From contig CP135593.1 of the NCBI GenBank assembly GCA_032388755.1, positions 1,736,001 to 1,800,000 of the forward strand: a stretch of DNA of 64,000 bases, in the 5' to 3' direction. A program made the position numbers and the translations under genes. Under the pieces are notes generated by a model that saw only the letters and a list, made by a program, of their open reading frames with translations, was not told the DNA's origin and did no database searches. Positions 1 through 7,312 of this stretch are shown here, one piece after another (position 1 is the stretch's first letter; each line of letters starts with the position of its first letter). This DNA comes from Neisseria sp. DTU_2020_1000833_1_SI_GRL_NUU_006 (lineage in GTDB: Bacteria > Pseudomonadota > Gammaproteobacteria > Burkholderiales > Neisseriaceae).

Positions 1-779
1 CGGTATTCCGTTTCCGAAAGCAGCATACCGGCAACGAATGCGCCCAATGCCATCGACAAGCCTTCCAGTTCGGTCAGATAAGCTACGCCCAAGGTTACCA
101 GCAGGACGTTGATCATAAACAATTCAGACGACTTGCGTTTGGCGACCATTCTGAACCAGCGCGACATTACTTTGCTGCCGACAACGAATAACACGCCCAG
201 CGTGACCAGCATTTTCAATCCGGCAAAACCGAGCGCTGCCCACAGGCTGCCTTCATCGCCCTTTCCTGACAACGCGGGAATCAAGATCATCAGCGGTACG
301 ACGGCAATATCCTGCATCAACAAGACGCCCATCGCCATTTGACCATGCGGCTGTCCCAATTCGGTTTTTTCGGACAGGATGCGGCTGACGATTGCCGTGG
401 ACGACATGGTCATCGCCCCAGCTGCGGCAAACGCCCAATTAAAATTGACGCCCATCAGCATTAAAATGCCGATAATTGACAGCATGGTTACAATAACCTG
501 CAAACCGCCCAGTCCGAACACCAAACGGCGCATGGCTTTGAGCTTGGGCAGGGAGAATTCGAGACCGATACTGAACATCAGGAATACGATACCGATTTCA
601 CCCAAATAATCAGTGGCATGGCCTTGCGGAATCAGCTTCAACATACCCGGACCGGCGATAAAACCGACCAAAAGATAACCGAGCATGGAAGGAATGTTGA
701 ATTTACGGCAGTAAATCACCGTGATGACGGAAACGAGGAGGACGATAACGATGGGTGCGAGGGAAAAAGTTTCGTGCAT
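1..779 (-). CDS. CPA2 monovalent cation:proton antiporter, Kef-type (N-terminal part)
   Basis: The reverse strand is open from an ATG at 779 to the left edge, giving about 259 residues that start MHETFSLAPIVIVLLVSVI. The product is almost entirely hydrophobic helices and contains the segment QDIAVVPLMILIP, typical of the membrane domain of KefB/KefC-type (CPA2) potassium or sodium/proton antiporters in the inner membrane. The C-terminal half, which in Kef proteins carries a TrkA-N nucleotide-binding domain, lies outside the window, so K+ specificity and glutathione gating cannot be judged. An uptake-sequence core (TTCAGACGAC, 123-132) lies inside the coding region and encodes the Ser-Ser-Glu of KRKSSELF. 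Confidence 0.85.
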   Translation of the reverse strand, partial: MHETFSLAPIVIVLLVSVITVIYCRKFNIPSMLGYLLVGFIAGPGMLKLIPQGHATDYLGEIGIVFLMFSIGLEFSLPKLKAMRRLVFGLGGLQVIVTMLSIIGILMLMGVNFNWAFAAAGAMTMSSTAIVSRILSEKTELGQPHGQMAMGVLLMQDIAVVPLMILIPALSGKGDEGSLWAALGFAGLKMLVTLGVLFVVGSKVMSRWFRMVAKRKSSELFMINVLLVTLGVAYLTELEGLSMALGAFVAGMLLSETEY

Positions 780-1032
780 AGAGCGGGCGGCCTTGATGTT
801 TGGCTGGGAAATAACTATTTTATTTATGGCAGGCCGTCCGAGCGGACGCGGAATAGCATTCCGGCATTGTCGGGACGGAGCTAAGGTATTCTATCAAAAA
901 ACCTTGTAAAATAATGTTCCTATAAAACAAATAATACCGAATAAATGAACATTTCAAATATTTTTGTCTCAGACGACTTACTAGAGTAACTTTTATTCCC
1001 TCAACAAAGCAAACCTTAATAGGACATCTTCC

Positions 1033-1500
1033 ATGCTCCCTACCCCTTGCCCATGTTCTTCTTCCCTCCCCTACGCTGAATGCTGCCACACCTTCCATAC
1101 CTATCAAACTCATCCGCAGACTGCCGAAAAACTGATGCGCTCAAGATACAGTGCCTATGTGTTACATAATATTGATTATATTGTTGCCACCACAGTTCCC
1201 TCCCAGCAAAATCTGCTGAATCAAGAAGAAATACAGCAATGGAGCCGAGGAACCCTTTGGCTGGGATTAGAAGTAATCCACCATACCCTCATCGGCAAAC
1301 GCCACGCGCAAGTTGAATTTAATGCCCATTTTCAAGATGGAGCTGAAACGGCATATCATCATGAACTATCTACATTCGTCAATATTGACGGATACTGGTA
1401 CTTTATTGATCCAACCGCTCCACTCCCGACAATGAAGCAAGCCTGCATCTGCGGTTCAGGAAAAAAATTCAAGGCATGCTGCAGACAATTTTTCAAATAA
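1033..1500 (+). CDS. ychJ: YchJ-family SEC-C motif protein (UPF0225)
   Basis: A 155-residue protein with a cysteine-rich SEC-C zinc motif at each end: CPCSSSLPYAECC at residues 6-18 and CICGSGKKFKACC near the C-terminus. The central part (about 30-130) matches the NTF2-like YchJ domain, with the SRYSAYVLHNIDYIVAT segment typical of that family. SEC-C motifs bind Zn and are also found at the C-terminus of SecA; the biochemical role of YchJ is not established. The length is usual for the family. It is monocistronic, and an inverted uptake-sequence pair follows the stop. It is read divergently from the antiporter. Confidence 0.9.
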   Translation: MLPTPCPCSSSLPYAECCHTFHTYQTHPQTAEKLMRSRYSAYVLHNIDYIVATTVPSQQNLLNQEEIQQWSRGTLWLGLEVIHHTLIGKRHAQVEFNAHFQDGAETAYHHELSTFVNIDGYWYFIDPTAPLPTMKQACICGSGKKFKACCRQFFK

Positions 1501-1517
1501 GGCAGAATCAAAATCAC

Positions 1518-1553
1518 AAAGGTCGTCTGAAAAACATATTTCAGACGACCTTT
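1518..1553. terminator. Inverted uptake-sequence (DUS) pair after ychJ
   Basis: AAAGGTCGTCTGAAA and TTTCAGACGACCTTT face each other across a short loop, followed by T-rich sequence. Such DUS pairs serve as intrinsic terminators in Neisseria. This one ends ychJ. Confidence 0.75.
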
Positions 1554-1958
1554 TCATCTTCATAAGGCAACATAAAAAACTTAGATAAAAAAAACCATTC
1601 ATACCAAGGGAGAAGTATGAATGGCCAATACATTGCGGGAAAACGTCTTACTTGCTGCACCGCCCAAAAGGGATAAAAGAGCGGTGTGTGTCAGCAATTT
1701 GGATTCTACTATTTTTAGTATTAAATGTCGTTAAGAAGTGAAATATTTTGAATATATTGCGCAGAATTTAAGATAGACGTTAGTTTATTAAGATAAGCGG
1801 TATATTTTGCCATTATTTGTATTGGTTATTTTGCAACACCTCACTAGAACAATCATCTGAGAAGTATTTCCATATTACATCACCTCTCAAAATCAAACTT
1901 TAGAAGTAAAGATTTTCTTGGAGCTCCATCCATACACTATTAACAGGAAAAGTATATA

Positions 1959-1970
1959 CCCCCCCCCCCC
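1959..1970. repeat. Homopolymeric C tract (12 C)
   Basis: Twelve consecutive C in an otherwise AT-rich intergenic region. In Neisseria, C/G tracts of this length are prone to slipped-strand change, usually in or before surface-protein genes, but no such gene is visible beside this one. Confidence 0.8.
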
Positions 1971-2013
1971 TTAAACCAAAAATGTCTTATCCCAAAGCCT
2001 TAAAATGAAGAGT

Positions 2014-2120
2014 TATAGTGGATTAAATTTAAATTAGGACAAGGCGACGAAGCCGCAGACAGTACAGATAGTACGGCAAGGCGAGGCAACGCCGTACTGG
2101 TTTAAAGTTAATCCACTATA
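2014..2120. mobile_element. Correia repeat enclosed element (short form, 107 bp)
   Basis: Begins TATAGTGGATTAAATTTAAA and ends with the inverse TTAATCCACTATA, with the usual internal segment rich in GACGAAGCCGCAGACAG. This is the neisserial Correia miniature element. At 107 bp it lacks the roughly 50 bp internal segment present in the 156-157 bp copies of this window. Confidence 0.92.
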
Positions 2121-2300
2121 ATTCATCATTATTTTGATACCAATGAGAATTCATAGAGTTAAAAATAGATTAGTATTACAAACACTCCTAAAATACTCCT
2201 AATATCTGTCCCTAAAAAATAGAACCATCCTATTTGTTAAAATCAAACTTTTTAGAAAAACGCTCATTATTCTTTTAATATTTACATGAATTAGCCCATA

Positions 2301-2327
2301 AAAAAGCCCTGCATTGCAGGGCTTTTT
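2301..2327 (-). terminator. Rho-independent terminator of rplM-rpsI
   Basis: AAAAAGCCCTGCA / TGCAGGGCTTTTT stem-loop just downstream of the rpsI stop, with a T run on the minus strand. Confidence 0.9.
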
Positions 2328-2344
2328 GAGATTCCAAAAACGAA

Positions 2345-2737
2345 TTAACGTTTGGAGAATTGTTTTGCGCGGCGTGCTTTGCGCAGACCCGGTTTTTTAC
2401 GTTCAACTTCACGGGCATCGCGAGTCACGAAACCGGCTTGAGACAAGGCAGGTTTCAGCGCAGCGTCGAAGTCGATCAGGGCGCGGGTAATGCCGTGGCG
2501 GATAGCGCCGGATTGACCGGTTTCACCGCCGCCGATAACGTTGACTTTGATGTCGAACGCTTCAGCGTTTTCAGTCAGAACCAAAGGTTGGCGAACAACC
2601 ATGCGGCTGGTTTCGCGGGCGAAGAATTCATCAACGGGACGACCGTTTACGATGATTTGGCCGGTACCTTTAGTCAGGAATACACGAGCCACTGAACTTT
2701 TGCGGCGGCCTGTGCCGTAGTAGTATTTACCGTTCAT
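2345..2737 (-). CDS. rpsI: 30S ribosomal protein S9
   Basis: 130 residues beginning MNGKYYYGTGRRKSSVARVF and ending in the basic tail RRAKQFSKR, both diagnostic of S9. The C-terminal Lys/Arg tail reaches the tRNA anticodon in the ribosomal P site. It lies 9 bp downstream of rplM in the conserved rplM-rpsI operon, and a strong terminator follows. Confidence 0.98.
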   Translation of the reverse strand: MNGKYYYGTGRRKSSVARVFLTKGTGQIIVNGRPVDEFFARETSRMVVRQPLVLTENAEAFDIKVNVIGGGETGQSGAIRHGITRALIDFDAALKPALSQAGFVTRDAREVERKKPGLRKARRAKQFSKR

Positions 2738-2746
2738 GTCGTGTCC

Positions 2747-3178
2747 TTATTTCAATTCCAAAACTTTGGGTTGTTGTGCGGCATGGGCGTGTTCTGCACC
2801 AGCGTACACTTTCAGTTTTTTGATCATGGCGTAACCCAATGGGCCTTTAGGCAACATGCCTTTTACGGCTTGTTCCAAAGCGCGGCCTGGGAATTGCTCT
2901 TGCATTTCACGGAAAGTACGCTCGTAGATACCGCCGGGGAAACCGGAGTGACGGAAGTATTTTTTGTCTTCGAATTTGGCACCGGTTACACGCAGTTTGT
3001 CCGCGTTGATGACGATGATGTAGTCGCCGGTGTCAACGTGGGGGGTGTATTCAGGTTTGTGCTTGCCACGCAGACGGTGTGCGACTTCGGCTGCAACGCG
3101 ACCCAGAACTTTATCTTGGGCGTCGATAACGAACCATTCGCGCTTCACCTCGTGGGGTTTCGCTGAAAAGGTTTTCAT
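2747..3178 (-). CDS. rplM: 50S ribosomal protein L13
   Basis: 143 residues beginning MKTFSAKPHEVKREWFVIDA, a typical full-length L13, an early assembly protein of the large subunit. The gene opens the rplM-rpsI operon. The 250 bp upstream holds its promoter region and a single uptake sequence; no other gene is seen there. Confidence 0.98.
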   Translation of the reverse strand: MKTFSAKPHEVKREWFVIDAQDKVLGRVAAEVAHRLRGKHKPEYTPHVDTGDYIIVINADKLRVTGAKFEDKKYFRHSGFPGGIYERTFREMQEQFPGRALEQAVKGMLPKGPLGYAMIKKLKVYAGAEHAHAAQQPKVLELK

Positions 3179-3402
3179 AGTGGAAATCCAGATAGATATA
3201 GAAAGTTGTGAATTTTAAAGATGGGATTGGCTTTTGTCAATCGGATTAGGATCGTCTGAAAGTGTTTTTTCTATGATGGCGTTTTTATGCATTGGGAAAT
3301 GTTGTTTTTAAGCTGGAAAACATTGCTGATGTTCCAAAATATCGGGATGTGTTTTCAATTTGATGCTTGGTTTTCAGACGACGTCGAAGCCGATGATAAA
3401 TG

Positions 3403-3431
3403 AAAGCCATGCCGCAATCGGGCATGGCTTG
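3403..3431 (-). terminator. Terminator after 6S RNA region
   Basis: AAGCCATGCC / GGCATGGCTT stem with a 7-nt loop, followed on the minus strand by a TTTCATTT stretch. It fits termination of the zapA-6S transcript. Confidence 0.75.
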
Positions 3432-3433
3432 AT

Positions 3434-3605
3434 ATGGGAATCCCCGCGAGAGCCGTTTTGGCTGAATCCGCTTGAACCTTGTTGACAAGGCGGTCACCTC
3501 GGGCAGTTTCGGGTGCATCTAAGGATAGACGCTCGCGCCCACTGCAACTCCCGGCAACCTTAAGCGAACTTATTGGTTCAAAGGAATATATGCCTTCGCG
3601 GACAC
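3434..3605 (-). ncRNA. ssrS: Probable 6S RNA
   Basis: Gene-free sequence directly downstream of zapA, the conserved location of ssrS in many proteobacteria. Read on the minus strand it can close as a long rod: CCGCGA near the 5' end pairs with TCGCGG near the 3' end. The hairpin CCTTGTTGACAAGG (3477-3490) followed by TTCAAG resembles the corresponding helix of E. coli 6S RNA. 6S RNA mimics an open promoter and sequesters sigma-70 RNA polymerase in stationary phase. The ends are estimated from pairing only. Confidence 0.7.
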
Positions 3606-3623
3606 CGCAGGGAAAAAGAAAAA

Positions 3624-3926
3624 TCAGTTTTGTTCCAACCGCGCCAAAGCTTTTTGGCAGGCGTTGTTCATGTCGGTTATTTTACGCTCAAATTCACCTA
3701 TTGCCAAATCGTCTTTGAGTGTGATTTTAAGGAGGTCGTGGACAACGTTGAGCGCGGTCATAATGGCGATTTTATCGCTGCCGACAATGCGTCCGCTCTC
3801 TTTGATGGCGGCACTTTTTTTGTTGAGCATATCAACGGCTTGGAGCAGGGTATCTTTTTCTTCGCTCGGGGTGTTGATGGTGAAATTGACATTCATGATG
3901 TCGAGGCTGACTTGTTCGATACTCAT
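3624..3926 (-). CDS. zapA: Cell division protein ZapA
   Basis: A 100-residue protein beginning MSIEQVSLDIMNVNFTI, with an N-terminal beta-rich domain and a C-terminal helix (about 60-98) that forms an antiparallel coiled coil in ZapA tetramers. ZapA bundles FtsZ filaments at the division site. It lies 9 bp downstream of a ZapB-like coiled-coil gene, and the likely 6S RNA follows, the same order as in many beta- and gammaproteobacteria. Confidence 0.9.
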   Translation of the reverse strand: MSIEQVSLDIMNVNFTINTPSEEKDTLLQAVDMLNKKSAAIKESGRIVGSDKIAIMTALNVVHDLLKITLKDDLAIGEFERKITDMNNACQKALARLEQN

Positions 3927-3935
3927 GGCGTGTCC

Positions 3936-4259
3936 TTATGATTGCGTTTCTTGCGGCAGGCGGGCAATGAGCCGGCGGATTTTTTCTGCAGTCTGCTCTA
4001 ATGCGCTGCGGTATTGTTCTTTTTCGGCGGTAAGGTTGTCGATTTTGCCTTGTAGGTCTTCTTTGAGTTTGCCGACTTGTACGAGCAGCGCTTCGCTCAA
4101 TTCGTCAACGGCGGCTTCGTGTTCGCGCTTTTGTTGTTCATGCTCGAGCTTGAGGCGGTCGATTTCTTCGTTAAGGCGGCGGTTTTCACCAACAAGGGTT
4201 TCAAATTTTTGGGCCAGCTGGTAAACGCTGACTTCCAAGGTGTCGAGTGATTGATTCAT
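3936..4259 (-). CDS. ZapB-like coiled-coil protein (TIGR02449-type)
   Basis: About 107 residues from the ATG at 4259 (MNQSLDTLEVSVYQLAQKFE). An upstream in-frame start at 4283 would add eight residues but seems less likely. Nearly the whole chain is one heptad coiled coil rich in E, K, L and Q. Its place immediately before zapA suggests it acts in the same Z-ring layer, as ZapB does in enterics, but it is identified by shape and context rather than a catalytic motif. Spacing to zapA is 9 bp, so the two are probably cotranscribed. Confidence 0.75.
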   Translation of the reverse strand: MNQSLDTLEVSVYQLAQKFETLVGENRRLNEEIDRLKLEHEQQKREHEAAVDELSEALLVQVGKLKEDLQGKIDNLTAEKEQYRSALEQTAEKIRRLIARLPQETQS

Positions 4260-4345
4260 GTATAGGCTTCCGTATTGCCGCATGGTGGCAGGCGGTCAGG
4301 ATATTAGGATGATGATGCAGGGATGTCAATCGCTGCCGAATGTTG

Positions 4346-4388
4346 AGGTCGTCTGAAACTTTTTGGCTTGATGTTTTCAGACGACCTT
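4346..4388. terminator. Inverted DUS pair behind gpsA
   Basis: AGGTCGTCTGAAA and TTTTCAGACGACCTTT form a stem across a 15-nt loop just downstream of the gpsA stop. Probable terminator for gpsA. Confidence 0.75.
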
Positions 4389-4400
4389 TGCCGTTCGGTC

Positions 4401-5390
4401 TTACTCAAAGCGCGCGCTGCGCTCCATGAGTCTTTCTGCAACTTGCTGCGGGGTCATTTCCTTGCGGATGAGTTGCAGCAGGGTTTGGGTAATGGGCATA
4501 TCGATTTGGTATTTCACAGCGGTGTTAAACACTTCTTCGATGGTGCTGACGCCCTCGGAAACATGGCCGATTTCCACCAACACTTGATGCAGTTCTTTGC
4601 CTTCTGCCAAACCCAAACCGACACGGCGGTTGCGCGAAAGTGCGCCGGTACAGGTCAGGATAAGGTCGCCGATACCGGCAAGCCCCATCATGGTTTTGGG
4701 CTGCGCACCCATAGCCATGGCAAGACGGGTAATTTCGGCGAGACCGCGCGTCACCAGCGCCGCACGCGCATTGAGCCCGTATTCGAGACCGTCGGAAAGA
4801 CCGGTGGCGATTGCCATCACGTTTTTGACGGCACCGCCGACAGCCACGCCGATAACGTCTGTGCTGCCGTAAAGGCGCATTACGTTGGTGTTGAGCTGCG
4901 GCACCAATTCCTCAATCCACTCCTGATTTTCTGAGGCGACAACCACAGCACAAGGCAGTTGTTTGGCGAGTTCTTGGGCAAAGCTCGGACCTGACAGCAC
5001 GCCGATTTTTTTGTTCTCAGGCAATACTTCTTTCAATACTTGGAAGGTCAACAGCCCTGTGTCTTGTTCAAAGCCTTTGCAGGCAGCAAGGACGGGAATA
5101 TGGTCGGCATTGTGTTGTTTGAGGAGTTCCGCGCTGCTTCTCAAGCCCGCGACAGAAGTTACGACAAGGACGAGCCCGCTGTCTTTGAGCGCATCACCCA
5201 AATCGGCGTAAACGGTTAAGGATTCAGGGAAAGGGAAACCGGGCAGGCCGCGTTTGTTTTCACGTTCTGCCTGCAATGTACGGACTTGTTCGGGATTGCG
5301 TGTCCAAAGGGCGACTTCGTTGCCGTGGCTGGCAAAGTGCAGGGCAAGGGCTGTACCCCAAGAACCTGCGCCGATGACGGTAATTTTCAT
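4401..5390 (-). CDS. gpsA: Glycerol-3-phosphate dehydrogenase [NAD(P)+]
   Basis: 329 residues. The N-terminus MKITVIGAGSWGTALALHF carries the GxGxxG dinucleotide fold, and the central KNVMAIATG holds the active-site Lys of the family. The enzyme reduces dihydroxyacetone phosphate to sn-glycerol 3-phosphate for phospholipid synthesis, in the cytoplasm. Length is normal. It stands as a single gene between zapB/zapA and the divergent peroxidase gene. Confidence 0.97.
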   Translation of the reverse strand: MKITVIGAGSWGTALALHFASHGNEVALWTRNPEQVRTLQAERENKRGLPGFPFPESLTVYADLGDALKDSGLVLVVTSVAGLRSSAELLKQHNADHIPVLAACKGFEQDTGLLTFQVLKEVLPENKKIGVLSGPSFAQELAKQLPCAVVVASENQEWIEELVPQLNTNVMRLYGSTDVIGVAVGGAVKNVMAIATGLSDGLEYGLNARAALVTRGLAEITRLAMAMGAQPKTMMGLAGIGDLILTCTGALSRNRRVGLGLAEGKELHQVLVEIGHVSEGVSTIEEVFNTAVKYQIDMPITQTLLQLIRKEMTPQQVAERLMERSARFE

Positions 5391-5718
5391 TGTGTGTCTT
5401 CCAACGGTAAATTGTCGTTTAATTTAAACCAATCGGCTTGGCAGTGCAAGCGATAGAGGCCCATTCAACATGAAAACCGCATGAAAATGCAGAAGCTATC
5501 GCATATATTGTTTGTCTCTATTGAAAATCCAATATTGATTTACCGCAAAGGGCAAACTCCGCCCGCTGTTTATACTTCGCGGACAAAAAAAGCCGGACAT
5601 ATCAAACGGACGCAAACAAAGCGGAATGTCATTCCCCATTTTCGCCCGCCATTCATCACGGCAATCAACGGAAACGGTGCTTACTCATAATAATATCCAC
5701 TACAAAAAGGAACACGCC
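5391..5718. promoter_or_regulatory. Divergent promoter region gpsA / ccp with weak FNR-like site
   Basis: 328 bp without a gene. TTGAT-TTAC-CGCAA at 5535-5548 resembles half of the FNR consensus TTGAT-N4-ATCAA (left half perfect, right half 3 of 5). Bacterial cytochrome c peroxidases are often under FNR control, so the site is plausible but weak. Confidence 0.35.
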
Positions 5719-6907
5719 ATGAACCACCGCAACACCCGACTGCTCCTGTCGCTTGCTGTTTTATCCGCATTAGCCGCCTGTGGCGGACAGGAAAGCAAGG
5801 AACAAAAACCTGCTTCCGCACCGACCGAAGCCTCTGCCGTTCAGACGACCCCTGACGCTGCTTCAACCGCCTCAGCAGCGTCCCAAGCCGCCGTTGACAG
5901 CAATGCCTCTCCTGAAGACCAAGAGCTGCTCAAACGCGCACAAGGCATCTTCAAACCGCTGCCGAGCGCCGAAGAAATGCAGAAACTGCGCCCGTTTACC
6001 GAAGAACAGGTCAAACTCGGCCATCAATTATGGTATGAACCACGCCTCTCCAAAGGCAACACCGTGAGCTGCAACTCCTGCCACAACCTTGCCACCGCAG
6101 GCGTGGACAACCTGCCGACCAGCCAAGGCCATACATAAAGGACAGTTTGGCGGACGCAACTCCCCGACCGCTTTAAACGCCGCCCTGCTCGGCATGCAGT
6201 TCTGGGACGGACGCGCGGCTGACGTTGAAGAACAAGCCGGCGGACCGTTGGTGAACCCTGTGGAAATGGCAAACGACTCGCAAGAAGCAGCCGCTGCCAA
6301 AATCGCCAAAATCCCCGAATATCAAGAACTGTTTAAAACCGCATTCCCTGAAGACGGCGCAGTTTCCTTCAAAAACATCACCACCGCACTGGGCGCATTC
6401 GAACGCACCCTGTTGACACCGACCAAATGGGACGACTACCTCAAAGGCAACGTCAACGCCCTGAGCGAACAAGAGCGCAAAGGCGTGCGCGCCTTTATGG
6501 ACAACGGCTGTATCGCCTGCCACAGCGGCGTCAACCTCGGCGGCGCAACCTTCCAAAAATTCGGTTTGGTTGAAGGCCCGTACTGGAAATTCATCGAAGA
6601 TCCGAAACACGACAAAGGCCGTGCCGACGTAACCAAAAAAGCTGAAGACGAATTCTTCTTCCGCGTCCCCGGCTTGCGTAACGTTGCCAAAACTTATCCA
6701 TATTTCCACAACGGCAGCGTTTGGGAATTGGACAAAGCCGTTACCATCATGGGTAAAGCGCAACTGGGCAAAGACTTATCGAAAGAAGACACCGACAACA
6801 TCGTTGCCTTCCTGAAAACCCTGTCCGGCAATGTTTCCGACACCGCCCGCACCATGCCCGAACTGCCTTTGTCTGCACCGATGGAATCCCATCCGAACAA
6901 TAAATAA
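5719..6907 (+). pseudogene. ccp: Di-heme cytochrome c peroxidase, frameshifted
   Basis: The reading frame from ATG 5719 encodes a lipoprotein signal (LSALAACGG lipobox), a Thr/Ala/Ser-rich linker, then the peroxidase domain with heme motif CNSCH (6070-6084). It stops at TAA 6136-6138. A second frame takes up exactly where the first leaves off (KGQFGGRNSPTALNAALLG) and runs to 6907 with the second heme motif CIACH (6509-6523). The break is a tandem 4-bp duplication, CATACATA at 6130-6137; removing one CATA restores an uninterrupted protein of about 395 residues. The intact enzyme reduces periplasmic H2O2 using cytochrome c. Either a true pseudogene, a switchable site or a sequencing error. Confidence 0.9.
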
Positions 6908-6960
6908 GACATAGATTTAGGGTAACGGAACCCGTTATCCTAAATTTGTGCCATACCAAA

Positions 6961-6998
6961 CGTCGTCTGAAAAAGTTGTTCTGCTTTTCAGACGACGT
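6961..6998. terminator. Inverted DUS pair behind ccp
   Basis: CGTCGTCTGAAAA ... TTTTCAGACGACG stem. The uptake word is a one-base variant (ACGTCGTCTGAA) kept symmetric on both arms. Follows the peroxidase gene. Confidence 0.7.
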
Positions 6999-7121
6999 TT
7001 CGATTTATGGAAACGCAATATAGCTATCCCCTCGATATTTAAGCCATTCATTCCTTAAAATACCGATGTCAGCCCTGTTAAGATTTCCAACAAACTCCAA
7101 TCGTGGTTTATAATCCCATTC

Positions 7122-7210
7122 TAACGAAACAGGGGTGCTGCCTGATGTGCAGGCGGCTGAGAAATACCCTTTACACCCGATCGGGATAATACCTGCGTGG
7201 GGAGTTTTCA
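7122..7210 (+). promoter_or_regulatory. TPP riboswitch (THI element)
   Basis: The sequence carries the conserved TPP aptamer blocks in order: ACAGGGGTGC, GGCTGAGAAATACCC, CCCGATCGGGATAATAC and CTGCGTGGGGAG. It lies about 100 bp upstream of thiC and should lower thiC expression when thiamine pyrophosphate is bound. Confidence 0.95.
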
Positions 7211-7268
7211 CGGATTCTGTCTTTCGGACGACCTTTTTTGATATTGGGGTCGTCTGAAAAAGCAAAAC

Positions 7269-7312
7269 GCTCCTGTTTCTTCTTTTCAAACGAGAAAACA
7301 GGAGCATTTTTT
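7269..7312 (+). promoter_or_regulatory. Hairpin sequestering thiC Shine-Dalgarno, with U tract
   Basis: GCTCCTGTTT (7269-7278) pairs perfectly with AAACAGGAGC (7296-7305), followed by A and six T that run straight into the ATG at 7313. The 3' arm contains the thiC ribosome binding site AGGAG. The structure could act both as a terminator and as an SD lock, so it is the likely expression platform of the TPP riboswitch. Confidence 0.75.

Larger units (their letters stand above)
1560..2300. other. Gene-free AT-rich stretch with poly-C tract and Correia element
   Basis: About 740 bp without a convincing reading frame in any direction. It contains a run of 12 C (1959-1970) and a short Correia element (2014-2120). 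The rest is AT-rich with many stops. No RNA gene was recognised. Confidence 0.6.
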
